Of a stretch of 64,000 nucleotides of DNA, positions 23,671 through 32,762 are shown one piece after another. The first letter of the stretch is position 1. Each line of letters starts with the position of its first letter. The stretch comes from UBA6022 sp049295575 (GTDB lineage Bacteria > Patescibacteriota > Saccharimonadia > Saccharimonadales > Saccharimonadaceae). The translations under genes and the position numbers were made by a program. The notes beneath the pieces were generated by a model that was not told the DNA's origin, made no database searches, and saw only the letters and a program-made list of their open reading frames with translations. The DNA lies in the NCBI GenBank assembly GCA_049295575.1, contig JBAQQX010000002.1, positions 310,001 through 374,000 on the forward strand, written 5' to 3'.

Positions 23671-25335
23671 ATGTCCATAACTACTGAAACTGAAGATTTG
23701 CAGCAATCGGCTAATCGAATAGAAAAGCAACTAACGTCACCAACCGTATCTTTGATACTCGCTGTCGCTACGCTTGGAGCCTTTGTCTACCTCGCGTACC
23801 TGCTGCAGCCGAGTTTTCGCGGCGATGTACTTCCGTATACGCTCGCACTTGTCGCTGAAATATTACTCATTATTCAAGGGCTACTCTCCTTTTGGACGAT
23901 TCTGTCGGGGCGCTTTAATCCACGAAGCTTTGAATATCACAGTGCCCAATCGAAATTATTTAATGCCCCGGTTGGTAAATCTGCCATTCATATATTAAAA
24001 AAACGCGAAGCCCGGATCGCTCGAACAGTTCAAATGTACGTCCACCACAAACCAATAAAGGTGGACGTTTTTATTCCCGTCTATGGTGAGCCGATTGAAG
24101 AGATCCGTGCGACCGCGACGGCTGCGCGCGATGTCTATGGCCTGCATGATACGTACATTCTCGATGACGGGAAGTCGGATGAGGTCAAGGCGATGGCCGC
24201 GAAGCTCGGCGTTCAGTATATTCGACGACCAACCAATGAAAATGCAAAAGCTGGCAATATTAACTATGCCCTGAAGCACACCTCTGGCGCCTACTTCTTA
24301 ATACTCGATGCCGATTTCGTGGCGCATCCGACAATCTTGTATGAGACAATTCCCTTCTTTGAAAACGATAACCTCGCCTTTGTTCAGACGCCACAGTTCT
24401 ATGATAACCAGAATAACTTCGTATCGACGGCGGCCGGTTTTATGCAAAATGTCTTCTATTCCTTAATCCAATCGGGTAAAAACCGATTCAATGCCGCTTT
24501 TTGTGTCGGTACAAACGTCGTATTCCGTCGCTCGGCTATTAAGTCGATGGGTGGAATGTATGCTAAGTCGAAGTCGGAGGACATCTGGACATCACTAACG
24601 CTCCATGAGCGCGGCTACGACTCTATCTACATTCCAACCGTTCTAGCGGTTGGCAAGACGCCAGAAACGCTCAAAGCCTATTCAAAGCAGCAGCTGCGCT
24701 GGGCAACGGGAAGCTTTGAGATTTTTCTGCGGCATAATCCACTGTTCGCCTCAAAACTAACGGTTGATCAGCGACTGCAATACTTCGCTACGACCTCCTA
24801 CTACTTTGTCGGCTTCTCAGTACTGCTGCTCCTACTGTTGCCGCCCTTACAGATCTACTTCAATCTCTCGCCGATTAATACGTCGATACCAGTCTGGCTA
24901 TGGGGGCTGATGTACAGCGGATTCTATGTCACCCAGCTTATTCTCGCCTTTTATACGATGGGTGGATTTAAGCTCAAAACGTTGATGCTTGCGAACGCGT
25001 CGTTTCCGATATACATAAAAGCGTTTTTCAATGCATTGACGAAGCGAGATCAGGCGTGGCAGGCGACGAATGCGATGACATCGTATGATTCGCCATTTAA
25101 CTATGTGCGCATGCAGGTATATATATTTATCTTCTTGTTCTTAACCTCAATTGTCGGTGCGGTGAAATCTATCTATACCGCTGAATTCTCTATTTCGCTC
25201 GCATGGAACGTTATTAATACGGTCGTCTTTAGCTACTTCGTCGTCGTGGCTCACGCCGAGGCACGCGCGCTCAAGCGGCAGCGCAAAAGAGATCGCAAGG
25301 AACAAAAGATTATCGTGAAAGGAGTTACATCATGA
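23671..25335 (+). CDS. Processive GT2 polysaccharide synthase (cellulose/curdlan synthase-like)
   Basis: 554 aa from ATG 23671, which has AAGGAG four bases upstream. Two N-terminal membrane helices, a GT-A domain with DD (165-166), DAD (213-215), SED (302-304) and QxxRW (340-344, QQLRW), then five or so C-terminal helices. These residues define processive beta-glycan synthases such as BcsA and CrdS; no PilZ domain is present. The downstream GH81 beta-1,3-glucanase suggests the product is a beta-1,3-glucan rather than cellulose. First gene of a three-gene operon. Confidence 0.88.
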   Translation: MSITTETEDLQQSANRIEKQLTSPTVSLILAVATLGAFVYLAYLLQPSFRGDVLPYTLALVAEILLIIQGLLSFWTILSGRFNPRSFEYHSAQSKLFNAPVGKSAIHILKKREARIARTVQMYVHHKPIKVDVFIPVYGEPIEEIRATATAARDVYGLHDTYILDDGKSDEVKAMAAKLGVQYIRRPTNENAKAGNINYALKHTSGAYFLILDADFVAHPTILYETIPFFENDNLAFVQTPQFYDNQNNFVSTAAGFMQNVFYSLIQSGKNRFNAAFCVGTNVVFRRSAIKSMGGMYAKSKSEDIWTSLTLHERGYDSIYIPTVLAVGKTPETLKAYSKQQLRWATGSFEIFLRHNPLFASKLTVDQRLQYFATTSYYFVGFSVLLLLLLPPLQIYFNLSPINTSIPVWLWGLMYSGFYVTQLILAFYTMGGFKLKTLMLANASFPIYIKAFFNALTKRDQAWQATNAMTSYDSPFNYVRMQVYIFIFLFLTSIVGAVKSIYTAEFSISLAWNVINTVVFSYFVVVAHAEARALKRQRKRDRKEQKIIVKGVTS

Positions 25336-26060
25336 ATATATTAAGTCGTTTCAGGTTTCTGTTCGGTATTCTCTTCGTTGTTATTATTGTCGTGGGGTTA
25401 GTCCTCTTTCTTAACTACAGCATGTCAGTGGCGCGTGCGTCGAAAGCGGAAATTGCAGCCGACGCCAGTTCGATCGGGACGGATTACGCCGGTTTGGTCG
25501 TTAAACAAAACGCTGAAGTTGGCGACCGTGTATCTAAAGGCCAGGTACTCTTTGAATTACAGAGTTCAAAGCTTGCCGAAGAACTCGACAGCCAGACCGT
25601 AACCGAATCATCGTTATCGTTTGATGTCGACCCTGACACTAAGCACATCTTATTAAAGGCGAATAATGATGGCGTCGTTGATAAGATCAATTATCGCGCC
25701 GGGTCATTCGTTCCGACCAGTGGAGTAGTTGCGACAGTAAACATGGTAGATTCGGTATACGTTACTGGCTATTTTCAGCTATCCCCTCCGGACTATGCGC
25801 GCATCAATAAGGATAATAAGGTAACGGTGGTGCTGCCAGATAATAGTACGCGAGAAGCGACTATCTTTAGCATAGCCCTCGTTCGTAGTGGCGACAGTGT
25901 CGATACGGTCGTTAAGGCGCGTATACAAGGTGCCGATCTCAACGATGTTCGCTTCTCGGTCGGGACGCCTGTTCAGGCCCGCCTCATGCTGAGCCAAGAA
26001 ACATGGTACCAAAGCCTAATCCGCTCCGTCACCGATCTTCTTCAGCCGGGAGCGAATTAA
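25332..26060 (+). CDS. HlyD-like membrane fusion protein of the glucan operon
   Basis: 242 aa. One membrane helix at about 8-30, then an extracellular lipoyl/barrel-sandwich domain (GLVVKQNAEVGDRVSKGQVLFELQSSKL, repeated in DGVVDKINYRAGSFVPTSG) and a beta-barrel. It lacks the long coiled-coil hairpin of true HlyD, like the C-terminal part of Alg44. Its ATG overlaps the synthase stop (ATGA), so the two are made together; it probably guides the nascent glycan out of the synthase. Confidence 0.75.
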   Translation: MNILSRFRFLFGILFVVIIVVGLVLFLNYSMSVARASKAEIAADASSIGTDYAGLVVKQNAEVGDRVSKGQVLFELQSSKLAEELDSQTVTESSLSFDVDPDTKHILLKANNDGVVDKINYRAGSFVPTSGVVATVNMVDSVYVTGYFQLSPPDYARINKDNKVTVVLPDNSTREATIFSIALVRSGDSVDTVVKARIQGADLNDVRFSVGTPVQARLMLSQETWYQSLIRSVTDLLQPGAN

Positions 26061-26061
26061 G

Positions 26062-28053
26062 ATGACGAAGAAGAATATGAGCATTGCCCTTGGTGCGGCT
26101 GTTGTTGGTATCGCCCTCATTCTCTTTTTGACTTATGGTAATCGTAATGGCAGTTCAAATGATGATCATCGTACCTTGGTTGATCGTCAGACGCTCGAGA
26201 AGCTACCGAAGCGAGATAATTCTTCGGTTGATCGTTCTCGGGTGTCAGATGCACTCCTGCCGCCGACTAACTCATGGTTAAGCGGCATGGTACTTCAGGC
26301 TAATCCCAAAGCAGTGTATCCGATGCCACTGAGTTTCCTCGCTAAGAATTCAGGATTTGAGATTGGCCTACCCCGTGTCATGTCAACAGACAAGGTGATT
26401 TCTGGCGGTCATGTCGCTGGCATGGATGTCACGGTTGCACGGGCTGCTAATTTTCAACTGAGCCGTTACGATAAAGTGTCAGCCACTCTCTCTTATCAGA
26501 CGGCTGATCGTACTGAACTAGGAAAGCTAACCCTTGCGGAGGGTTCTCCCTACGTGTTCTACCGTGCGAAGGAAGAGCACACGCTCACTATTCCTTCAGT
26601 TGATATCGTAAAGTCATCAACGTCAAATTATCTGCGGTACACACGGGCGGGTCATGACTATACGGTCGTCACTCAACCGGGCGTACAGATGACAGTCACT
26701 GGGGAGACGGCTACGATTCGATTGTCGAAAGATAACCTAGTCACCTTCTACGCGCTGCCTAATGGTAACGACGACGAATTAAGAAAGTACGCCGGTAATG
26801 AGTTAGCATCGGTTGAGGTCGGGTATGATGATGGCGGCAAGACGTCGCTTGAGTATACGACTGCTAATGGCCAGCCGACAATGTTTGCAGCGATGCCTTA
26901 CCGCGAGACGACAACCGGGGAAACAACCGGTGATACGTACGATAGTATCTATGGCTCTATGCAGTTACGGAGAGGCACGACACTAACGACAACTGCTCAG
27001 GCGATTACGCCGGGTAATACGCTGGATGTCTCTCGGCTATCTCAGGAGCACAAGCAACAACTGGTAGAGACGCTGAAAAAAGACGTGGCGAGTACGGATA
27101 TAGTACCAACGGACAGCTATTACGCTGGAAAACAATTGGCCCGTGCGGCGAACCTGCTTGATATTGCGGTGCAGCTTGAACAAAAGGAAGCCGTTGCCAC
27201 GCTCAAGTCCCGCTTGAACGCTGCGTTTGCGCGCCGACTCACTAGTGAGTACTGGTACTACGATAGCGAATTAAAAGGTGTTGCCGCTGCAACGACCGCC
27301 TTTGGCTCCGAAGACTTTAACGACCACCACTTTCATTACGGGTATTTCATCTACGCTGCAAGTATCTTAGGCCGACACGATGCCAACTTCCTCCGTAGTT
27401 CACAGAAGCAGATTGATCTACTTGTTGCTGATATCGCAAGCTACGAGCCGACGGCTGAGTTTCCCGTGAGGCGCAACTATGATCCATATGCGGGTCACTC
27501 GTGGGCGGCAGGGCTGGCGCCGTTTGATGACGGCAATAACCAAGAGTCGAGCTCTGAGGCAATTCAGGCATGGAACGCTGTCGCGCTTTGGGGGCAGCTA
27601 ACGAACAATATCCAGCTCGAGAAATCCGGTAAGTGGCTTCTTGCTAATGAGGCAGCGACCGCTCGATCTGCTTGGCGTCATGTGACAACGGACACGCCGG
27701 CACTCGATAACTATACGAGTCCGATTGCATCACTTAGTTTTGGCGGCAAACGTACATATAGTACGTTCTTTAGCGATGAGCCGAATGCGAAGCTGGGCAT
27801 CCAACTTATTCCGCTTAATCCGGCGATGCGTGAATTTGCATCAGACGGTGATGAGGTGAAGCGATTGGTTGATGGCTCGATTGTCGACAATAATTTCAAC
27901 GTGGCACTCGGTGACTATGTCTTGATGTACTCAGCGTTGGCTGATCCGCAAAAGGCAGCCGAACGCGCGTCTGCTCAGCAGGATAGATTTATTGACGACG
28001 GTAACTCCCGTACCTATATGCAGGCCTGGATTTACTTGCAACTAGATAAATAG
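26062..28053 (+). CDS. GH81 endo-beta-1,3-glucanase, membrane-anchored
   Basis: 663 aa. Uncleaved signal-anchor at 7-25, an N-terminal beta-sandwich, and the (alpha/alpha)6 domain with DFNDHHFHYGYFIYAA (Asp421) and NNQESSSEA (Glu495), both hallmark GH81 stretches. Hydrolyses beta-1,3-glucan. It starts one base after the HlyD-like gene, so it is in the synthase operon, a place taken by the cellulase BcsZ in cellulose operons. It may trim the secreted product or attack external glucan. Confidence 0.9.
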   Translation: MTKKNMSIALGAAVVGIALILFLTYGNRNGSSNDDHRTLVDRQTLEKLPKRDNSSVDRSRVSDALLPPTNSWLSGMVLQANPKAVYPMPLSFLAKNSGFEIGLPRVMSTDKVISGGHVAGMDVTVARAANFQLSRYDKVSATLSYQTADRTELGKLTLAEGSPYVFYRAKEEHTLTIPSVDIVKSSTSNYLRYTRAGHDYTVVTQPGVQMTVTGETATIRLSKDNLVTFYALPNGNDDELRKYAGNELASVEVGYDDGGKTSLEYTTANGQPTMFAAMPYRETTTGETTGDTYDSIYGSMQLRRGTTLTTTAQAITPGNTLDVSRLSQEHKQQLVETLKKDVASTDIVPTDSYYAGKQLARAANLLDIAVQLEQKEAVATLKSRLNAAFARRLTSEYWYYDSELKGVAAATTAFGSEDFNDHHFHYGYFIYAASILGRHDANFLRSSQKQIDLLVADIASYEPTAEFPVRRNYDPYAGHSWAAGLAPFDDGNNQESSSEAIQAWNAVALWGQLTNNIQLEKSGKWLLANEAATARSAWRHVTTDTPALDNYTSPIASLSFGGKRTYSTFFSDEPNAKLGIQLIPLNPAMREFASDGDEVKRLVDGSIVDNNFNVALGDYVLMYSALADPQKAAERASAQQDRFIDDGNSRTYMQAWIYLQLDK

Positions 28054-28055
28054 CG

Positions 28056-28223
28056 CTAGTACGAGTAGCGATCGATCAGATTGCTGCCGCTGAAAAAGTA
28101 ATAAATCGCAGCATAAATAATCACGGCGAAAATAAGATAGACGATGACCCATTGCCAGAGTGGTCGCTTTCTATATCGCTTTGATGTATGATGCGGAGCC
28201 ATGTGTAGATTATTCCCTGCCAT
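28056..28223 (-). CDS. Small membrane protein, 55 aa
   Basis: ATG 28223 with GGGGGAG six bases upstream. A His/Lys/Arg-rich start (HMAPHHTSKRYRKRPLWQW), one membrane helix (VIVYLIFAVIIYAAIYYFF) and a short tail SGSNLIDRYSY. Positive-inside rule puts the N-terminus in the cytoplasm. A Crp-like box is centred about 42.5 bp before its predicted start, so it may belong to the same regulon as hsp20. Function unknown. Confidence 0.65.
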   Translation of the reverse strand: MAGNNLHMAPHHTSKRYRKRPLWQWVIVYLIFAVIIYAAIYYFFSGSNLIDRYSY

Positions 28224-28277
28224 ACTCATCTCCCCCGGTTAGTGGCTTTAGTATGCCTCAGTAATCGGTATATTGTA

Positions 28278-28293
28278 TGTGATCTATGTCATC
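28278..28293 (-). promoter_or_regulatory. Crp-like box before the 55-aa membrane protein
   Basis: TGTGATCTATGTCATC: one perfect half-site, one degenerate. Its centre is 30.5 bp from CATACT (28255-28250), the -10 for the minus-strand gene. Confidence 0.5.
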
Positions 28294-28309
28294 TGCCAAA
28301 TGTGAAAAT

Positions 28310-28338
28310 CCCCCGCCCGCGCATCGCGCAGACGGGGG
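28310..28338 (-). terminator. Terminator after the band-7 gene
   Basis: CCCCCG and CGGGGG arms with an inner GCGC/GCGC stem, followed by ATTTTC on the minus strand. Confidence 0.75.
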
Positions 28339-28354
28339 CCGGAGATCATGCTCT

Positions 28355-29074
28355 TTAGATACGAAACAGTCTGGCAATTCTGCCAGCAACTGTCTTGAAA
28401 GAGAGATCGAATCCGTTGGATTTTATTGCGCCACCGATCGTCGAGAGGGCCTGTGGTGTCCAGCCTTCGTATGCCGGCATAAGGAGTGTGATGTTGAGAT
28501 CCTTACCGACACCGCCGAGCTCACTTGCCTTGAGCCTGTGGCTCAGTGACTCGATAAATGCCTGTCTCCCTCCGTTTTCGAATAACTCAAGGGCCTGCAC
28601 TTCGACGTTGTCGCCCGCAGCTTTGCGGATGAGTACGCTGAAGTGCTGAATGAGGAGTTCCTGCGCAATTGCACGAACCCTTGCATCTATTGTCTCGGCA
28701 CCATAGAGCCAGTAGAATATGCTCGAAATACTGACGGTCAGTGTTGCACGAATATTGTAGGCTTCGAACTTACCTTTGCCGCGCACGGGGACCGTTTCAA
28801 GGTCGATCGTACGATCAAGCACGCTGACAATTTTAATCGTCTGCCAGAATGGAATCATCATCTTGAGGCCGGGCCCTAGAATAATTACATTGCCATGCTT
28901 GTCACGGGCAACCTTGCCTCGGTTGAGGCGGATTGCTTGATTGCCTTGTTCAACGAGCTTGAATGTTTTGATGTACGCCAGAAACGCCGCACCCGCAAGG
29001 ATGACTGCATAGGCAACCGTACTCCAAAATGGTCCAAGACTGTCGATGGCCTCGAATACTCTATCAAGCGGCAC
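28355..29074 (-). CDS. SPFH/band-7 domain membrane protein
   Basis: 239 aa from GTG 29074, placed five bases after a full AGGAGGTGA; the reading frame continues 9 bases further up but that GTG lies inside the ribosome-binding site. A membrane helix at about 15-37, then the band-7 fold (EQGNQAIRLNRGKV, GPGLKMMIPFWQTIKIV, RATLTVSISSI). Such proteins organise membrane domains. The usual long C-terminal coiled coil is missing. Monocistronic. Confidence 0.8.
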   Translation of the reverse strand: MPLDRVFEAIDSLGPFWSTVAYAVILAGAAFLAYIKTFKLVEQGNQAIRLNRGKVARDKHGNVIILGPGLKMMIPFWQTIKIVSVLDRTIDLETVPVRGKGKFEAYNIRATLTVSISSIFYWLYGAETIDARVRAIAQELLIQHFSVLIRKAAGDNVEVQALELFENGGRQAFIESLSHRLKASELGGVGKDLNITLLMPAYEGWTPQALSTIGGAIKSNGFDLSFKTVAGRIARLFRI

Positions 29075-29181
29075 GGTTATCACCTCCTAAGGTAGTCGTA
29101 CGTACTCGCTTGTTGTTACTATACTCCTATGTAAAAGAATATAAAACCATCATTTGGTGGTTTTGCGCGTAAGGCTGCGCG

Positions 29182-30993
29182 CTAGTTCTGATACCACCTG
29201 ACGTCGTCGTAGTAGGCGCTAATGCCGGAGTTTGCAGGCACGATAACTTGAAGGCTGGCCGTCTTTACGGCTACTGAGGTCGGCTTGTATTGGAAGCTGA
29301 CATCACCTGTGCTAACGCCGCGAATGCCCGTTACGTAGCGGCCCGATACCCAGGCGCCATTTGCATCGTATTCATCGATATAAAATCCGACTTCGCCGGA
29401 TGCCAATTGCTGCACACTTAGGTAGCTGGTGAGTGAATAGTTTTTCGTGGCGTCAACGGTTGTTTTTGGTGAAAATAGGTGGGTATTCCTCGTCGTTGAC
29501 TTAATTGCGACTGAATTCACGATATTGCTCGGGCTGCCGTGACTAGCAGTATCCTTGATGATATTAGTGGCATCGTCAGTTGTCCAGCCATTAGTGATGC
29601 CTGCGTCAAACGTACCGTTGGCGACGAGGTTTGTTTGAGTCGGCGGAGTGACACTGCTGAGTGCGAACCACTGCACGTTATCTAGATAAGCAGTGATGCC
29701 AGAATTTGCCGAAGTGATCACTTGCAGTCGGGCCTTCTTGACGCCCGCTGACGATGGTTTATAGGTAAAGTTGAATTCTTCAACGAAGGCCGTCCGTTCG
29801 CCGTTCTTGTACTGACCGGATAGCCAGTTGCCACTGTCGTCATATTCATCTATGTAGAAGCCAAGCTCTCCGCTACTAATAGCATTTACCTTGACGTAAT
29901 TTTTAAGAAGATACGTCGTGTTTGCATCGACCGCTATCTGTGGTGAAAAGAGGTGCGAATTGGCTGCTCCGCTGGTGAATTTAATTGAGTTGGTTGAATT
30001 TGGCATGCTGCCATTGTTAGCTGTGTCTTTGGTGACATTAGCGGTGGCGTCTGTCGTCCAGCCTCCAGATACGCCACTGTCGAAGCTACTATTTGGGAGA
30101 AGATTGGTGTCGCTGGTGACAATACCTTTACTGATATTCACTGGTGTGATGAGGCCAGCATTTTGCTTTGACTTGACGTAGGCGGCAATTCGATCAAGGT
30201 TGGCAGTTGAATACTGGTAGTCATCTGGGTTGGTGCTCGGATTGACTCGTATGTCATGCATCGTAAGGATGAGCCATTGCTTGTTCGCAATAGCGGCATC
30301 AATCTTTGCTTTTACTTGTGCGACGGTGACGCCGGCATGAACTGGCATATTATTAAGAAGATAATCGTTGTATGGCCAGGTGTTGTTGGCTACATCGGCA
30401 AATCCACGGTGCGACGTGTAGTGCTTGGCTATCTCTGAGAGTGTCGCAGGAAGGTAGTCGCCGTAAGGTGATGCAAAGGCAGTAGCGGTAATCCCTTGTG
30501 CGGCCAAGTCCGCCTTGCTGCCGCTTAGTTCTTGTGCAACCTGAGCGGGAGTAAGAAGGTTGGGCTGTCCATCATCCGCATCGCGAGAAGCGAGGTAAGG
30601 GTGGGTTTGCGTGTGGGACCCGATCTCCCATCCGGCTGCTTGCAGCTGCTTTATTTGTGCCCAAGTCATATATCTGACGTCGTTGTCAGCGCGACAGATA
30701 TTTGGCACCGTAGTCATGCCGACGCACTTTGTCGTGACATAACTTGTGCCAGTAAGGCCGTATTTTGTCAGAGTCGGCTGGGCCTGTGTGCGGGCGCTCG
30801 CAAAGCCATCGTCAAAGGTAAAAGATATTTTTGCAGTTGCGGCGGGATTTTGAACGAGAGCTTCACTATTTCGCGTTAGCCATAGTGGCGACGAGATTGC
30901 GAGGAGCATGGCCAACGCTACCTGCATGTAGGTGCGCGGCGAGATGTGTCGCTTTGGTATGTATCGATTGATGATTGAGTGTAATTTACGCAT
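29182..30993 (-). CDS. Secreted polysaccharide deacetylase (CE4) with two CBM-like repeats
   Basis: 603 aa. N-terminal signal/anchor (VALAMLLAISSPLWL), NodB domain at about 50-290 with TFDDGF, SHTQTHPYL (metal His pair) and AFASPYGDY, then two tandem beta-sandwich modules starting NLLPNSSFDSGVSGGW and NLVANGTFDAGITNGW. These repeats are about 45% alike by eye (GEVGFYIDEYD occurs in both forms). Removes acetyl groups from GlcNAc polymers at the cell surface. AAGGAGG precedes the ATG. Last gene of the PgaC-like operon. Confidence 0.9.
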   Translation of the reverse strand: MRKLHSIINRYIPKRHISPRTYMQVALAMLLAISSPLWLTRNSEALVQNPAATAKISFTFDDGFASARTQAQPTLTKYGLTGTSYVTTKCVGMTTVPNICRADNDVRYMTWAQIKQLQAAGWEIGSHTQTHPYLASRDADDGQPNLLTPAQVAQELSGSKADLAAQGITATAFASPYGDYLPATLSEIAKHYTSHRGFADVANNTWPYNDYLLNNMPVHAGVTVAQVKAKIDAAIANKQWLILTMHDIRVNPSTNPDDYQYSTANLDRIAAYVKSKQNAGLITPVNISKGIVTSDTNLLPNSSFDSGVSGGWTTDATANVTKDTANNGSMPNSTNSIKFTSGAANSHLFSPQIAVDANTTYLLKNYVKVNAISSGELGFYIDEYDDSGNWLSGQYKNGERTAFVEEFNFTYKPSSAGVKKARLQVITSANSGITAYLDNVQWFALSSVTPPTQTNLVANGTFDAGITNGWTTDDATNIIKDTASHGSPSNIVNSVAIKSTTRNTHLFSPKTTVDATKNYSLTSYLSVQQLASGEVGFYIDEYDANGAWVSGRYVTGIRGVSTGDVSFQYKPTSVAVKTASLQVIVPANSGISAYYDDVRWYQN

Positions 30994-31034
30994 ATGTACC
31001 TCCTTGCCTATTCGGCGTGCGTGGATGATTGACG

Positions 31035-32762
31035 TTAGGGTTGTTTGCCTATTTCTTGCATAGCGGCGGAGACGGTAGAAACAGTGATTCCGCTTTCTTT
31101 TAAGGTCATAAGCTGCTCCTGAAATTGTGCGGGACTAATAACAGGCTCACCTTGTGTGTTGGTGTCGACACGATGATAAACAAGGATGAGCCAGCCGTTG
31201 CTCGCTCTTGCTTCTTTGAGTGCGCTAGCAAGCTTGGTTGACGGCGTATCTTTTCCAACATAGAGAATGAGCAAGTTATACGGGTCAAAATTCTGTCGTG
31301 TATTCATGCCGCTTTCGGTACCTCGGAGTGAGCTGTAGTATGTGCGGGCGTAGTGACTTACTTGATTATCTGTGCCACCAAATGGAGCTGCGAACTGGGT
31401 GGCCTGTTGATTGTGTACTTGCTTGAAGTACTCGTTCGCGTGCTTAAGTTGGTAGTCGATTGACGGCGCCGCAAGCGTCGTGAAGTTCAAGTGCTCATAG
31501 CCGTGCGAGGCCAGCTCATGCCCGTCTTTGGCAAGCGCGGCGACCTGGTCTGAATTGACGAAACTGAAGGTGTCTACTGCGGCAGGATTCAAGTAGAATG
31601 TTGCCTTGTACCCGTACTCGTTAAGCAGCGGTACACCGTTTGTGTAAGCAGATTCCCAGCCGTCGTCAAACGTAATTGAGACGAGCGGTCGTTGCCAGGC
31701 TTTAGTACCGGATTTCGATATATCGTACAGAGCATAGTCTTTCGTATCGAGTGTCCCGCTTTGATGAAGGGCCGGCGCGACCATAACGCTAACTGCATTG
31801 GACGGTACTTCGAAGCGACCCGTATACGTTGTCCAGTCTTTAGCTGGTAGCAGTGTAGTAAGCGTATAGAACTGTCTCTCACCTGAAGATAAAAGGTACT
31901 CGGCTATAACATCGGTCGGACTGTCGCTTCGGTAGCTGACGTTGAATGAGAATGCCTGATTGCCTCGCACGGGAATTTCCGTGTACTGCCACTTTGCTTC
32001 TCCGTTTGTGTAGCTGTCGATGGTGCTGCGGAAGTAGGCACTGCCGTCATTTGTAATGTAGCTTGACTCTGTCTTGTTGTTGCCAGCAGTAAAGCTACTC
32101 CAACTTGCTGGCAGCGCGGAGTCATTGGATCGATCAAGCTTCGGCAGTAGGTTCCTACTAAGTGTTGTCTCGGGAGGTCTGTAAACATTTTGTGGATTTG
32201 CTTCAAGATAATTATTATCTATTTGTAACTCCCCTTTTGCTGAAAAACTGTAGATGAACTGGACGCTTTGGACAGTCGGATCTGGGGTGAATAAATGACT
32301 GACAGTTGCCCACTGCTTGCCTGATCCGTAGCGTTCAATGATAGATAGTTTTTTTGTTCCGTCTTTATAGTTTGATTGCAAGATGAGATCAAACGGTACG
32401 GTTGATTTATAGAATCCCTTATAAAAATATGTTTTATCATTTTCAGTACTGACGAGCGGGCTGGTAAGTGTCGTGTTGAGACGAGGCGTATCGCTGCTGT
32501 TAGTGAGGACGAGCAGTGACGGACTCTCGTGGCCGACGATGCTTGTGGCAGTGGCCGATGAACTGGCGGGAGAAAACTTCCAACCAACCGGGAGGCCACG
32601 ATCATCAAGTGTGTCGAGGCCGCCATTGGGTAATATGTTGGAGCTCGAGGTATTGATTTCAGATTCAGCACCGGTATATTGCTGCCATGCGACGAGTAAG
32701 ACTGCTATTACCGGTAGAACAATAAGGAGCGGATTCTTTACGATGCGAGCTAGCTTATTCAT
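31035..32762 (-). CDS. Secreted polysaccharide deacetylase (CE4) with N-terminal CBM-like modules
   Basis: 575 aa. Signal-anchor at 10-26, two beta-sandwich modules (first begins NILPNGGLDTLDDRGLPVGW, second NLLPKLDRSNDSALPASW), then a C-terminal NodB domain with ITFDDGW, SHGYEHLNF and FAAPFGG. The domain order is the reverse of its neighbour's. Overlaps the GT2 gene by 8 bases, so it is co-translated with the synthase and likely deacetylates its product, as PgaB or IcaB does. Confidence 0.9.
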   Translation of the reverse strand: MNKLARIVKNPLLIVLPVIAVLLVAWQQYTGAESEINTSSSNILPNGGLDTLDDRGLPVGWKFSPASSSATATSIVGHESPSLLVLTNSSDTPRLNTTLTSPLVSTENDKTYFYKGFYKSTVPFDLILQSNYKDGTKKLSIIERYGSGKQWATVSHLFTPDPTVQSVQFIYSFSAKGELQIDNNYLEANPQNVYRPPETTLSRNLLPKLDRSNDSALPASWSSFTAGNNKTESSYITNDGSAYFRSTIDSYTNGEAKWQYTEIPVRGNQAFSFNVSYRSDSPTDVIAEYLLSSGERQFYTLTTLLPAKDWTTYTGRFEVPSNAVSVMVAPALHQSGTLDTKDYALYDISKSGTKAWQRPLVSITFDDGWESAYTNGVPLLNEYGYKATFYLNPAAVDTFSFVNSDQVAALAKDGHELASHGYEHLNFTTLAAPSIDYQLKHANEYFKQVHNQQATQFAAPFGGTDNQVSHYARTYYSSLRGTESGMNTRQNFDPYNLLILYVGKDTPSTKLASALKEARASNGWLILVYHRVDTNTQGEPVISPAQFQEQLMTLKESGITVSTVSAAMQEIGKQP

